A stretch of 64,000 bases of DNA from the NCBI GenBank assembly GCA_017503065.1, contig JAFVTT010000034.1:17614-81613 (forward strand), written 5' to 3'. Source of the stretch: Bacteroidaceae bacterium (GTDB lineage: Bacteria; Bacteroidota; Bacteroidia; Bacteroidales; Bacteroidaceae). Of the stretch, positions 17,030-25,822 are shown piece after piece. A model generated the notes under the pieces. That model had not been told where the DNA came from and did no database searches. It saw only the letters and a list, made by a program, of their open reading frames with translations. How positions within the stretch are numbered: position 1 is the first letter of the stretch; each line of letters opens with the position of its first letter. The translations under genes and the position numbers were made by a program.

Positions 17030-17628
17030 TATTTCTTCTTCTTTCTTTTCAGGATGTTTGTCGGCAGGGTGTGCAGATTGGCGAACTGATGTCCTTCCAG
17101 AGCACTGCTGAGATTCTGTCCCTGGGCGTATGCGTCAATGTCGTTCGCCACTTTCTCTTCGCTCATGACATCCGGATTCCAGGTGAACAGGTTCTGTCTC
17201 ATGCGGTCTGCCGTCTGTCGTACAAGTGCGTCGCGCTCCTCGCCCTCCGGCATTTCGTTCAGATGCTTCAGCGCTTCTTCTATGATGCGTCCGTAGTGCT
17301 TGTGGCGGATCCTGCCCTGTGGCAAGGACATTGGCGAGGGGTGCGATGCAACCTCTGCCTGGGGAATTATCTCCACGGGATAGTCTATGTCGAGTTTGAA
17401 GTCGCTTATCAGTGCCAGGTGATTCCAGAGTTTGCTCTGCACCTCAGGGTTGCCGGCCTTTTCCTGCACCAGGCTTGCCATTACCGACACGATGTTCTGT
17501 GCGCACACCAGGCGTTCCTGCCAGTCCTCGATGGTCAGGCAATGGTTCACCATCTCCTGGATGATACGGCCGTATTCCGACATCTGCAGGCCCGTCTTCT
17601 CCGTGTTGTATTGTAGTGTTCTGTTCAT
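17029..17628 (-). CDS. DUF4290 family protein
   Basis: 199 aa soluble protein. MNRTLQYNTEKTGLQMSEYG at the start, NHCLTIEDWQERLVCAQNIV and a lysine-rich C-terminal tail (ILKRKKKK) match DUF4290, a Bacteroidota-restricted family of unknown function. Its start overlaps the tsaB stop by 4 bp and its stop abuts the murA start, so it is embedded in the cell-wall/translation operon. A basic tail suggests RNA or membrane contact (weak inference). Confidence 0.9.
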   Translation of the reverse strand: MNRTLQYNTEKTGLQMSEYGRIIQEMVNHCLTIEDWQERLVCAQNIVSVMASLVQEKAGNPEVQSKLWNHLALISDFKLDIDYPVEIIPQAEVASHPSPMSLPQGRIRHKHYGRIIEEALKHLNEMPEGEERDALVRQTADRMRQNLFTWNPDVMSEEKVANDIDAYAQGQNLSSALEGHQFANLHTLPTNILKRKKKK

Positions 17629-18317
17629 AATAGGTTCTTGGGCTTTGTGGCTTGAAATTCCTTCAGGTAGAAAGGTTCGAAGTAGGCGGTCGATACCGTT
17701 TCGCCTCTTCTAAGGCGCTGTTCCGCCAATGGTGCGGCATTGCTGGCCAACGGATGTATGCCGTCGATGAATATGGCATTGGGGTGTGTGACTACTTCCT
17801 TGCACTTGTTGCTGCCATTGCCAAAGAAGACCACAGGTCCGCGTTCCAGATATTCCATGTACGTGTTTCCGTCCACAATGTCAGCCTGAATGGGGCGTAC
17901 CTCCTTCAGACTCCGGTCATAAACGGCAGAGTAGACCTCCATTCTTCTGGCATCTATCATGGGTACGAGCAATGAGTTCTCGGGTATCTCCTCGTGATAC
18001 AGGAGCACCGGTACGCACAGCAGTTGCAGGGTAGGTATGGACACGAGGGGTACGTTGCGCCCGTATGCCACGCCCTTTGCCATGCTCACACCGATGCGCA
18101 GGCCTGTGTAACTGCCGGGACCTTCGCTTACCGCCACGGCATCCAGCGGGATGGCATGGCTCTCGGCAAAGGAGAGCGCCTCCTGCACGAACAGTCCGCA
18201 CTGAACGGCATGCGAGGGTCCCTCGTAGTCTTCTTTACGGAAGATTACGTGGTTGTCCTCCGCCACGGCCACGGAGCACACGTTGGTGCTCGTTTCTATG
18301 CTGAGTATTGTTGCCAA
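17625..18317 (-). CDS. tsaB: tRNA threonylcarbamoyladenosine biosynthesis protein TsaB
   Basis: 230 aa. The actin-like ASKHA start MATILSIETSTNVCSVAVAE, the SEGPGSYTGLRIGVSMAKG motif and SIPTLQLL segment are diagnostic. It lacks the metal-binding residues of TsaD, as expected, and works as a TsaD partner in t6A synthesis at position 37 of ANN-decoding tRNAs. The start lies 2 bp from the gmk stop and the stop overlaps DUF4290. Confidence 0.95.
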   Translation of the reverse strand: MATILSIETSTNVCSVAVAEDNHVIFRKEDYEGPSHAVQCGLFVQEALSFAESHAIPLDAVAVSEGPGSYTGLRIGVSMAKGVAYGRNVPLVSIPTLQLLCVPVLLYHEEIPENSLLVPMIDARRMEVYSAVYDRSLKEVRPIQADIVDGNTYMEYLERGPVVFFGNGSNKCKEVVTHPNAIFIDGIHPLASNAAPLAEQRLRRGETVSTAYFEPFYLKEFQATKPKNLL

Positions 18318-18319
18318 TG

Positions 18320-18895
18320 TTATTCTGCGTTTAAGAAATTGCTTATTGTCTTCAGCGTCTCTGCCTTGGCGGTGTCCAGGTCGTCGTTCACGATGATGCG
18401 GTCAAACTGCAGGGCGAAGGACATTTCGTATTCTGCCTTTGCCAGACGCTCCTCTATCTGCTCGGGGCTGTCCGTAGCACGGCCAACGAGACGCTTTCTC
18501 AGTTCGTCCACGCTGGGGGGCTGGATGAAGAGCGCCAAGGCATGTTCGCCATAGAAATTCTTCACGTTGATGCCGCCTTTTATGTCAATGTCGAAGATTA
18601 CGTTCTTGCCGTTCTTCAGTTGTTCCTCCACCTGGCTCTTCAGTGTGCCGTAGTAGCGGTCGGTATACACCTCCTCGTATTCCAGGAACTCGTCGGCCTC
18701 TATCTTTGCCTTGAATTCCTCTGGGGTGAGAAAGAAGTATTCCACGCCGTGCTGTTCCGTGCCGCGTGGAGGGCGCGATGTGGCGCTGATGCTGAATACC
18801 AGGTTCAACTCGGGGTGCTCCTTCGTGAGCCACTGCACTATGGTGCTTTTGCCGCTACCGCTTGGAGCGCTGAATATAAGACATTTTCCGTTCAT
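18320..18895 (-). CDS. gmk: Guanylate kinase
   Basis: 191 aa. The P-loop FSAPSGSGKSTIV, the GMP-binding RPPRGTEQHGVEYFFLTPEEF, and lid region RLVGRATDSPEQIEERL match Gmk. It phosphorylates GMP to GDP. It lies between yicC (34-bp gap) and tsaB in the leftward operon. Confidence 0.97.
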   Translation of the reverse strand: MNGKCLIFSAPSGSGKSTIVQWLTKEHPELNLVFSISATSRPPRGTEQHGVEYFFLTPEEFKAKIEADEFLEYEEVYTDRYYGTLKSQVEEQLKNGKNVIFDIDIKGGINVKNFYGEHALALFIQPPSVDELRKRLVGRATDSPEQIEERLAKAEYEMSFALQFDRIIVNDDLDTAKAETLKTISNFLNAE

Positions 18896-18929
18896 GTTGA
18901 ATTCTTTTTCTTCTTTTTACAGTTCGGCA

Positions 18930-19808
18930 TCAAAGTACGTTCAGTACCTGTTCCTTTATCTGCTCCAGTTCGTCCTTCATCATCACCACAATGTTCTGCA
19001 TCTCTGCCTGGTTGGACTTGGAACCGGTGGTGTTTATCTCTCTGCCCATCTCCTGGGCTATGAAACCCAGTTTCTTGCCCTGCCCGTATTCACCGTCCAG
19101 AGTTTCGCGGAAGTAATCCAGATGGTGGAACAGACGCTGCTTCTCCTCGTTGATGTCCAGTTTCTCTATGTAGAAAATCATCTCCTGCTCCAGGCGGCCC
19201 CTGTCGTACTCCACCTCGGGGATGGAAGAAAGGGCGTCCACCAGTCGCTGGCGAATCTTCTCGGTACGTGCCTTCTCGTAAGGTTCGATACTCTTCATCA
19301 AAGTCTCTATGTTGTCCGCCTTCTCGCGGAACTTCTGCTCCAGAGCCTTGCCCTCCTGGGTGCGGAAATCCATCAGCTGGTTCACTGCCTGTTCGGCCAC
19401 GGTGCGTGCCACGTTCCATTCCTCTTCGGTCAGTTCCTCCACGGTTTCCTGCTTGCTGACGGCATCCGGCATCTTCAGGATTACCTCCGTGAGATTTTCG
19501 GGCACGGGTATGCCGTATTGCGTGTTTGCCTCGTGGAACTGCTGGATGTATTTCTGCATCAGCGGAATGTTCAGTTTGGCTGTCTGCTCCACTTCGTCGC
19601 GCTCTATCCACAGGGAGAACTCCACCTTGCCGCGCAAAAGGGTGTTGCTGATCATGGCACGCAGTTCCATTTCCTTCTCGCGGTAGCACGCGGCTATGCG
19701 TACGGTCAGGTCCAGGGCCTTGCTGTTCAGGGATTTTATCTCGGCGGTAATCTTCTTGTCGTTGTATGTGGCAGAAGCCTTACCGTATCCGGTCATTGAA
19801 AGTATCAT
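18930..19808 (-). CDS. yicC: YicC/YloC-family endoribonuclease
   Basis: 292 aa. MILSMTGYGKA at the start, EIKSLNSKALDLTVRI, and the C-terminal DUF1732 block KKLGFIAQEMGREINTTGSKS...VVMMKDELEQIKEQV are the family hallmarks. E. coli YicC is an RNase affecting small-RNA turnover. It is first gene of the cluster running to rseP. In many Bacteroidota the order is yicC-gmk-nadD; here nadD lies on the other side and is transcribed divergently. Confidence 0.95.
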   Translation of the reverse strand: MILSMTGYGKASATYNDKKITAEIKSLNSKALDLTVRIAACYREKEMELRAMISNTLLRGKVEFSLWIERDEVEQTAKLNIPLMQKYIQQFHEANTQYGIPVPENLTEVILKMPDAVSKQETVEELTEEEWNVARTVAEQAVNQLMDFRTQEGKALEQKFREKADNIETLMKSIEPYEKARTEKIRQRLVDALSSIPEVEYDRGRLEQEMIFYIEKLDINEEKQRLFHHLDYFRETLDGEYGQGKKLGFIAQEMGREINTTGSKSNQAEMQNIVVMMKDELEQIKEQVLNVL

Positions 19809-19864
19809 ACCTTATATAATATAAAATTTGTCTGCAAAAATAGCAAAAATTCGGCAGAAAAGAC

Positions 19865-19872
19865 TAACTTTG
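19865..19872 (+). promoter_or_regulatory. -7 element of nadD
   Basis: TAACTTTG ends only 8 bp before the nadD ATG. With Bacteroidota spacing the leader would be about 4-5 nt. No clear -33 TTTG is seen at the right distance. Confidence 0.5.
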
Positions 19873-19880
19873 TCTTCGAA

Positions 19881-20483
19881 ATGTGCAAGCAAGCGCCAAA
19901 AAAGACAATAACCGGAGTGTATGGGGGAAGTTTCAATCCCATACACCTTGGTCACACCTCCATGGCACGGGAAATAGTACGCCAAGGTTTGGTGGACGAG
20001 ATGTGGTTGGTGGTCAGCCCACAGAATCCTTTGAAGGACAGTGGTTTGTGGGACGATGGCTTCCGCCTCGAACTTGCACGGACGGCAGTTCGTGATGTAG
20101 AGGCGGTGGAGGTGTCGGATGTGGAGTTCGGTTTGCCAAAGCCTAACTATATGGTCAACACCTTGGAAACGCTTTCCGCCCAATTCCCCGACCGTGAGTT
20201 TGTGTTGGTGATAGGACAGGACAATTGGGATTGTTTCCATCGCTGGTACAAATGGGAAGACATCCTTCAGCGTTACCGTCTTATGGTACTCCCCCGGCAA
20301 GCGGGAGAACCATGCGATGATGCACGGCGGAATGAGGTTTGCGGACGGGTCACCTTCGTGGACACGCCGCTGATAAACATCAGCAGTACGTGGATACGCT
20401 CGCAAATCATCGACAATCCACAATACAAAGGCGAGGGTTTGGACTCCAAGGTATGGGAAATGATAAGGGAAAAAATGTTATGA
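19881..20483 (+). CDS. nadD: Nicotinate-nucleotide adenylyltransferase
   Basis: 200 aa. YGGSFNPIHLGHTSMA holds the GxFxPxHxGH nucleotidyltransferase signature and ISSTWIRSQI is the second ATP-binding motif. It makes deamido-NAD from NaMN and ATP. The first Met precedes the domain by about 13 residues and no other Met is available. The promoter -7 box is immediately upstream, so the mRNA is almost leaderless. Its stop overlaps the next start (ATGTTATGA). Confidence 0.94.
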   Translation: MCKQAPKKTITGVYGGSFNPIHLGHTSMAREIVRQGLVDEMWLVVSPQNPLKDSGLWDDGFRLELARTAVRDVEAVEVSDVEFGLPKPNYMVNTLETLSAQFPDREFVLVIGQDNWDCFHRWYKWEDILQRYRLMVLPRQAGEPCDDARRNEVCGRVTFVDTPLINISSTWIRSQIIDNPQYKGEGLDSKVWEMIREKML

Positions 20484-21133
20484 CAAGGATATTTACAATA
20501 CTTCTGGTTGCAGTGTTCATGGCACTGCCTTCCAGAGCTCAGGACACTCCCCTGCGGAAATACGACGTGGCTCCGTGGTCTTACGAGCACGTCTTCGTGG
20601 ATTATGTCAAGGACTACCGTTCGCATCTGATAAACTCCAATGGCGGACAGTACGTGGGGCAGGTCGACGACCGCTATGCCTTGTATGGTTATGGCCAGTA
20701 TATCAACGATTCCGGAGATATTGTCATAGGCAAATTCCGTCAAGGAGAACTCATGCAGGGAATTACTTTGGGCAAGGACAACGCTACGGTTGGAAGCAAG
20801 GGTTTTTATTGCAGTTATAGCCTGACGTCAGGCAAGTTGCAATACATCAGCATGCACGGAGGTCGCGAACTCCTGGAAGTGACAGATAGCACCGACTATA
20901 GTTTTATGTCGCAAACCTTTGCCAATGGTGACAGGTATGTGGGCGAGTTCTATAAGGGCAAACGTCATGGCCTGGGCATATACTATTATGCCGACGGTGG
21001 CTTGTGGTATGGAAGTTTTGTCAATGACATACGTTGCGGTTTCGGTGCGTGGTTCAAGTTGGACAACGATATGGTCATCGGTCTTTGGGAGGGCGAGGAC
21101 GAGCGCAGAAGGGTATATGTGCCCCTAAGATGA
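20480..21133 (+). CDS. Secreted MORN-repeat protein
   Basis: 217 aa when started at the ATG that overlaps the nadD stop. A signal peptide (MTRIFTILLVAVFMALPSRA) is cleaved after SRAQ. MORN-like repeats with YGQYINDSGDIVIGKFRQGE, DRYVGEFYKGKRHGLGIYYY and LWYGSFVNDIRCGFGAWF follow. MORN repeats bind membranes or partner proteins; the function here is unknown. An in-frame extension into nadD would hide the signal peptide and is rejected. It is co-transcribed with nadD and followed 7 bp later by an oxidoreductase gene. Confidence 0.8.
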   Translation: MTRIFTILLVAVFMALPSRAQDTPLRKYDVAPWSYEHVFVDYVKDYRSHLINSNGGQYVGQVDDRYALYGYGQYINDSGDIVIGKFRQGELMQGITLGKDNATVGSKGFYCSYSLTSGKLQYISMHGGRELLEVTDSTDYSFMSQTFANGDRYVGEFYKGKRHGLGIYYYADGGLWYGSFVNDIRCGFGAWFKLDNDMVIGLWEGEDERRRVYVPLR

Positions 21134-21140
21134 TAGTGGT

Positions 21141-22193
21141 ATGGTAAATATTTCTCTCATAGGTCTTGGCCAGCGGGGACAGGTCACACTCGAGCGCCTT
21201 GGGCGTGTGCCGAATGCCAATGTCATGGTCAAGTGCGACGTTGAGACGGATTGGCGCGAAGCCGCCACCCATCCCGATGTGGATCTTGTGTGGATATGCA
21301 CCCCATGGGAATGGCATATGCGTATGGCCGTAACTGCCATGCAGGCAGGAAAGGACGTGGCCCTGGAGGTACCTGCCGCCATGACGGTGGCAGATTGCGA
21401 GACTCTGGTCAGGGTGGCACGCGAGACAGGCAGGCATTGCGTCATGCTGGAGAACTGTTGCTACGACACGTGGCACCTCGGAGTCAGGGAGATGGTTCGC
21501 CGAGGCATGCTCGGACGCATCAAGCACCTTGAGGGGGCTTACGCCCATACCGTGCCCGAAGGCTGGATGCGTGCCCATGGGCGCAGGCAGGGAGGCAACC
21601 CTTACCCCACGCATGCTTTGGGCCCCATGTGCCAGTTGTTGCCGGAAGGGGACACTCTGGATTATCTCGTTTCCCTGTCGTCGCCCATTCCCGGCGACCA
21701 CACTAACACCTCGTTGATTCGCTCCGTTTCAGGCGTGAGCATGCTTTTGCACTATGACATTTCCACTCCACGCCCCTATAGCCGTATGCAGACGGTGTGT
21801 GGCACATTGGGCTTTTTGCAAAAGTATCCCCTGCCTACCGTGTGTCTGGAGTCCAAGGATGGCAATGTCGAACTGAGTGGCGATGAGGCCGTAAAATACG
21901 TCGAGGGGTTCATTCCGCCGTATTTCAAAAGTATGATAGACGAAGGGAAGGCCATCGGTGTCCCCAACGTGATGAACTATATGATGGACCGCCGTCTGCT
22001 GGATTCCATCGAGAAGATACGCGAGGCGCGTACCGCGGGATGTCCAGAACCGTCGTGCCTGGATATGGACGTCTACGATGCGGCTCTTTGGTCGTCGGTC
22101 ATAGAACTCACCGACCTGTCTGCACGTCAGGGATCCGTTCCGGTAATGTTCCCCCGATTTGTCATCGCTTACGACAAGACAAAATCATCGTGA
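21141..22193 (+). CDS. Gfo/Idh/MocA-family oxidoreductase, GH109-like
   Basis: 350 aa. The Rossmann start ISLIGLGQRGQVTLERLG and the motif ICTPWEWHMRMAVTAMQAGK show NAD-dependent Gfo/Idh architecture. NPYPTHALGPMCQLLP...LDYLVSLSSP closely resembles the GH109 alpha-N-acetylgalactosaminidase signature (YPTHGLGP...). It is shorter than typical GH109 enzymes and has no export signal. A cytoplasmic sugar oxidoreductase or NAD-dependent glycosidase is likely, exact substrate unknown. The last codons and stop lie inside the first unit of the 22-bp repeat array. Confidence 0.75.
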   Translation: MVNISLIGLGQRGQVTLERLGRVPNANVMVKCDVETDWREAATHPDVDLVWICTPWEWHMRMAVTAMQAGKDVALEVPAAMTVADCETLVRVARETGRHCVMLENCCYDTWHLGVREMVRRGMLGRIKHLEGAYAHTVPEGWMRAHGRRQGGNPYPTHALGPMCQLLPEGDTLDYLVSLSSPIPGDHTNTSLIRSVSGVSMLLHYDISTPRPYSRMQTVCGTLGFLQKYPLPTVCLESKDGNVELSGDEAVKYVEGFIPPYFKSMIDEGKAIGVPNVMNYMMDRRLLDSIEKIREARTAGCPEPSCLDMDVYDAALWSSVIELTDLSARQGSVPVMFPRFVIAYDKTKSS

Positions 22194-22242
22194 CGACAAG
22201 GGCGAATCATCGTGATGACGAGGGCGAATCATCGTGATGACA
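22183..22242. repeat. 22-bp-period triple repeat (diverged copy 4 of the 60-bp element)
   Basis: AATCATCG starts at 22183, 22205 and 22227, an exact 22-bp period. Each unit has a TCATC-GT-GATGA or similar core. The two spacers are both AGGGCG. The geometry equals that of the TGTTG/CAACA elements but the sequence differs. It overlaps the 3' end of the oxidoreductase gene. Confidence 0.8.
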
Positions 22243-22294
22243 AATTATGTATGTCATGATAAAGACAACCGGTCTTCAACATCAGCCGAAATAC

Positions 22295-22344
22295 TACCAG
22301 CAGGGGATGCTTTCATTTGCATGTGAAAGCATCCCCTGCTGGTA
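22295..22344. terminator. 21-bp perfect inverted repeat at the rpoD 3' end
   Basis: Perfect 21-bp arms (22295-22315 and 22324-22344, core CAGGGGATGC / GCATCCCCTG) enclose an 8-nt loop. They lie in the tail-to-tail gap 17 bp from the rpoD stop. No T-tract follows on either strand, so a role as RNA end-protector is as likely as intrinsic termination. Confidence 0.6.
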
Positions 22345-22360
22345 TGGTATGGATAGGGTC

Positions 22361-23221
22361 TTAACCCAGATATGAGCGCAGTATGCCGGTCTTGTTGGCA
22401 TTGCGGAGTTTGCGGATGGCCTTTTCCCTGATTTGGCGCACACGTTCTCTGGTCAGGCCGAAGCGGTCGCCTATTTCCTCCAGGGTCATTTCCGGCTGTG
22501 CAATGCCGAAACTCATCTCAATGATGTCACGTTCGCGCTCGTTGAGAATCTCCAGCGCACGTGAAATCTCCATCTGCAGACTCTCGTTTATGAGGGTGTG
22601 GTCGGCGGCCGGAGCATCGGTGTTCTCCATTACGTCCAGAGGACTGTTGTCCTCGCCCTCCACGAAGGGTGCATCCACACTGACGTGGCGTCCGCTGGCA
22701 CGCAGGCTGTCGTTAATCTTCTCGGGAACCTCGTTTACCAGTTCTGCCAACTCCTCAGGGCTGGGCTTGCGCTCGAACTCTTGTTCGAACTTGGTGATGG
22801 CCTTGCTTATCTTGTTTACGGCGCTGACCTGGTTCAGGGGCAGACGCACGATGCGGCTCTGCTCTGCCAGAGCCTGCAGGATTGTCTGGCGAATCCACCA
22901 TACGGCATAACTGATGAACTTGAAACCGCGGGTTTCGTCGAACTTCTCGGCGGCCTTGATGAGGCCGACATTGCCCTCGTTGATTAGGTCGGGGAGACTG
23001 AGACCCTGGTTCTGGTACTGCTTTGCCACAGACACCACAAAGCGCAGGTTGCTCTTTACCAAAATGTCCAATGCCTGGCGGTCGCCTTTGCGGATGCGCT
23101 GGCTGAGTTCAACTTCCTCTTCTACTGTCAGAAGTTGCTCGCGTCCGATTTCCTGAAGATACTTGTCCAGTGACTGGCTGTCGCGGCTGGTAATGCTCTT
23201 GGTGATTTTTAGTTGTCTCAT
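22361..23221 (-). CDS. rpoD: Primary sigma factor RpoD (Bacteroidota type)
   Basis: 286 aa, the usual short Bacteroidota primary sigma without region 1.1. Region 1.2 ([16 protein letters not shown]), region 2 with [18 protein letters not shown] and [13 protein letters not shown], region 3 ([12 protein letters not shown]), and region 4 HTH ending [19 protein letters not shown] are complete. It recognises TTTG/TAnnTTTG promoters, many of which are visible in this window. A promoter with TAGCTTTG lies upstream and a long hairpin follows. Confidence 0.97.
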   Translation of the reverse strand: MRQLKITKSITSRDSQSLDKYLQEIGREQLLTVEEEVELSQRIRKGDRQALDILVKSNLRFVVSVAKQYQNQGLSLPDLINEGNVGLIKAAEKFDETRGFKFISYAVWWIRQTILQALAEQSRIVRLPLNQVSAVNKISKAITKFEQEFERKPSPEELAELVNEVPEKINDSLRASGRHVSVDAPFVEGEDNSPLDVMENTDAPAADHTLINESLQMEISRALEILNERERDIIEMSFGIAQPEMTLEEIGDRFGLTRERVRQIREKAIRKLRNANKTGILRSYLG

Positions 23222-23290
23222 TATGCCTTTTTTAATTGTTTGTCATCCTGTTGTTCCGGCGAAAGTGCCGAAACTGCATATTTCAGCGCG

Positions 23291-23321
23291 CAAAGCTACG
23301 CTTTTTTATTGTAATTGCCAA
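23291..23321 (-). promoter_or_regulatory. Promoter of rpoD
   Basis: TAGCTTTG (23298-23291 on the minus strand) with TTG 20 bp upstream (23321-23319). The leader is about 65 nt. Confidence 0.6.
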
Positions 23322-23403
23322 GGAAAAGACGGCGAAATGTTAAAAAGAGGCCTCGAATTCAAAGTATTTTGGACATCCGAGACGTTGATAAACCATAATT
23401 TCT

Positions 23404-23411
23404 TACCTTTG
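23404..23411 (+). promoter_or_regulatory. -7 promoter element of glyS
   Basis: TACCTTTG lies 20 bp upstream of the glyS ATG. The -33 element is unclear (TTG at 23385 is too close). Confidence 0.5.
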
Positions 23412-23431
23412 CGCGAAAAATATTTACGATA

Positions 23432-24976
23432 ATGGCACAACAAGAAGACGTTTTCAAGAAAATCATTTCCCATTGCAAGGAATATGGCTTTGTTTTCCCC
23501 TCAAGCGACATATACGACGGTCTGGGCGCAGTGTACGACTATGGCCAGAACGGTGTTGAACTGAAGAACAACATCAAGCAGTACTGGTGGCAGTCCATGG
23601 TATTGCTTCACGAGAATATCGTAGGTATCGATGCCGCTATTTTCATGCACCCCACCGTATGGAAGGCCAGCGGACACGTGGATGCTTTCAACGATCCCCT
23701 GATTGACAACAAGGACAGCAAGAAGCGCTACCGCGCCGACGTGCTGATAGAGGATCAGTTGGCAAAGTACGACGAGAAGATTGACAAGGAAGTGCAGAAG
23801 GCCGCCAAGAAGTACGGCGAGGCTTTCAACGAAGCAGAGTTCCGTGCCACCAATGCACGCGTGCTGGAGAACCAGCAGAAGCGCGATGCCTTGCACGAGC
23901 GCTTTGCCAAGGCTCTGAACGACGGTGACCTGGCCGAACTCCGCCAGATTATTCTGGACGAGGAGATAGCATGCCCCATCAGCGGCACCAGAAACTGGAC
24001 AGAAGTACGTCAGTTCAACCTGATGTTCTCCACCGAGATGGGTTCCACCGCCGATGGCGCCAACAAGGTGTACCTCCGTCCCGAGACCGCTCAGGGTATC
24101 TTCGTAAACTACCTGAACGTGCAGAAGACCGGACGCATGAAGTTGCCCTTCGGCATAGCACAGATAGGCAAGGCCTTCCGCAACGAGATCGTAGCACGCC
24201 AGTTCATTTTCCGCATGCGCGAGTTCGAGCAGATGGAGATGCAGTTCTTCGTTAAGCCCGGCACAGAACTGGATTGGTTCGGCCAGTGGAAGCAGACACG
24301 TATGGCATGGCACCAGGCCCTGGGCTTCGGTGCTGACAACTACCGTTTCCACGACCACGACAAGTTGGCCCACTATGCGAATGCCGCCACCGACATCGAG
24401 TTCCACATGCCCTTCGGTTTCAAGGAGGTGGAAGGTATCCACTCTCGCACCAACTTCGACCTGTCCAGCCATGCCAAGTACAGCGGCAAGAAGATAGAGT
24501 ACTTCGACCCCGAGACAAACGAGTCATACACTCCGTACGTTATCGAGACTTCTATCGGCGTTGACCGCATGTTCCTGTCCATCATGTGCCATAGTTATGA
24601 GGAGCAGCAGTTGCCCGACGGACAGACACGTACCGTACTGCACCTGCCCGCAGCCTTGGCTCCCGTCAAGTTGGCGGTGTTCCCCCTGACCAAGAAAGAC
24701 GGCATGCCCGAGAAGGCTCAGGAAATCATGAACGACCTGCGCTTCCACTTCAACTGCAAGTACGAGGAGAAGGACCAGATAGGCAAGCGCTACCGTCGTA
24801 TGGATGCCATCGGCTGTCCCTTCTGCGTTACCGTTGACCAGCAGACTTTGGAGGACAACACCGTCACCCTGCGTGAGCGCGACAGCATGGAGCAGCGCCG
24901 TGTGCACATCTCTGAACTCCGCGGCATCATCGAGGACCAGGTGAGCATCACCAGCCTGCTGAAGAAGTTGCTCTAA
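23432..24976 (+). CDS. glyS: Glycine-tRNA ligase, eukaryote-like alpha2 class II
   Basis: 514 aa single-chain enzyme of the alpha2 type rather than the bacterial alpha2beta2 type. The class II motifs are seen in RPETAQGIFVNYLNVQ...PFGIAQIGKAFRNEI (motif 2 region) and VIETSIGVDRMFL (motif 3). The C-terminal anticodon-binding domain starts near APVKLAVFPLTKKDG. It attaches glycine to tRNA-Gly. It has its own promoter and the next gene begins 42 bp after its stop. Confidence 0.96.
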   Translation: MAQQEDVFKKIISHCKEYGFVFPSSDIYDGLGAVYDYGQNGVELKNNIKQYWWQSMVLLHENIVGIDAAIFMHPTVWKASGHVDAFNDPLIDNKDSKKRYRADVLIEDQLAKYDEKIDKEVQKAAKKYGEAFNEAEFRATNARVLENQQKRDALHERFAKALNDGDLAELRQIILDEEIACPISGTRNWTEVRQFNLMFSTEMGSTADGANKVYLRPETAQGIFVNYLNVQKTGRMKLPFGIAQIGKAFRNEIVARQFIFRMREFEQMEMQFFVKPGTELDWFGQWKQTRMAWHQALGFGADNYRFHDHDKLAHYANAATDIEFHMPFGFKEVEGIHSRTNFDLSSHAKYSGKKIEYFDPETNESYTPYVIETSIGVDRMFLSIMCHSYEEQQLPDGQTRTVLHLPAALAPVKLAVFPLTKKDGMPEKAQEIMNDLRFHFNCKYEEKDQIGKRYRRMDAIGCPFCVTVDQQTLEDNTVTLRERDSMEQRRVHISELRGIIEDQVSITSLLKKLL

Positions 24977-25018
24977 TCCCTATTCCATATCCACCCCTTA
25001 AAGCGAACCGGAGAGTTG

Positions 25019-25690
25019 ATGAAGAAATATCTGTATATATTGTTTGCGGCTGTACTGGGTTTGGTGTCTTGTAGCGAGACAGACAACACCTATAATCCCT
25101 ATGAGGATTGGCAAAGCCGCAATGCCAAGTGGTATGAAGACACCGTGCAGGTGGCCCGTCAGGCCATAGCACAGGCAAAGGCCGAGCATGGAGAAGATTG
25201 GGAGGAGCACTGCCAATGGCGCATGTACAAGTCCCTCTTCAGGTCAACGGCCTCCGTAGGTCCTGTTACGGACAGCATCTGCATCCGCATCCTGGAGCGT
25301 GGCACAGATCCTTCAGGGAAAGGTTCGCCTGCCTATAACGACTCCATCCATATCAGTTATAGAGGTTGGCTAATGCCCACCTACAACTATACGGGCAACG
25401 GTTCGGAGATGGGCATGGTTCAAGACGTCTTTGATACCAGTTATTACGGAGAGTACAATCCGGAAACCTCGGCTCCCACTCTGATGAGCGTGCGCAATCT
25501 GATAGAAGGTTTCAGCACCGCCATCCAGTATATGGTAGAGGGCGACGACTGGATGATTTTCATCCCCTACACCTTGGCATACGGCACTGAGGGAAGCGGA
25601 AAGATTCCCGGTTATTCCACCCTCCAGTTCCGTGTCCACATGGTACGCTGGTATGAAAGCGGTACAGGCGTACCGGGCGGATGGGAGTAA
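25019..25690 (+). CDS. FKBP-type peptidyl-prolyl isomerase lipoprotein
   Basis: 223 aa from the ATG at 25019 (a TTG two codons... one codon earlier is a poorer start). The lipoprotein signal ends LGLVSC-SETD. The C-terminal half has FKBP features: ISYRGWLMP, VFDTSYY, LIEGFSTAIQYMVEGDDWMIFIPYTLAYG and the closing strand STLQFRVHMV. It acts as an envelope-anchored foldase (family inference). It is downstream of glyS and ends in a bidirectional hairpin terminator shared with asd. Confidence 0.88.
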   Translation: MKKYLYILFAAVLGLVSCSETDNTYNPYEDWQSRNAKWYEDTVQVARQAIAQAKAEHGEDWEEHCQWRMYKSLFRSTASVGPVTDSICIRILERGTDPSGKGSPAYNDSIHISYRGWLMPTYNYTGNGSEMGMVQDVFDTSYYGEYNPETSAPTLMSVRNLIEGFSTAIQYMVEGDDWMIFIPYTLAYGTEGSGKIPGYSTLQFRVHMVRWYESGTGVPGGWE

Positions 25691-25738
25691 AACGTAAGGG
25701 AAATTCCTAAGCGACATAACAAAAAAACAATCATAAAT

Positions 25739-25774
25739 AAAGGAGGCCATCTCGATGTGAAGATGACCTCCTTT
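25739..25774. terminator. Bidirectional terminator between the FKBP gene and asd
   Basis: Arms AAAGGAGG (25739-25746) and CCTCCTTT (25767-25774) with inner pairing CATCT/AGATG form a strong hairpin in a tail-to-tail gap. On the minus strand it is followed by an AT-rich tract with seven Ts. Confidence 0.8.
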
Positions 25775-25822
25775 GTTGTTGTTGTGTGCTACGCAATGTT
25801 ATGCCATACGACGCTCATTGCC

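Noticed and set aside
22183..22242. CRISPR-like array
   Set aside because: Units are 22 bp with constant 6-bp spacers and only three copies; no variable spacers and no cas genes.
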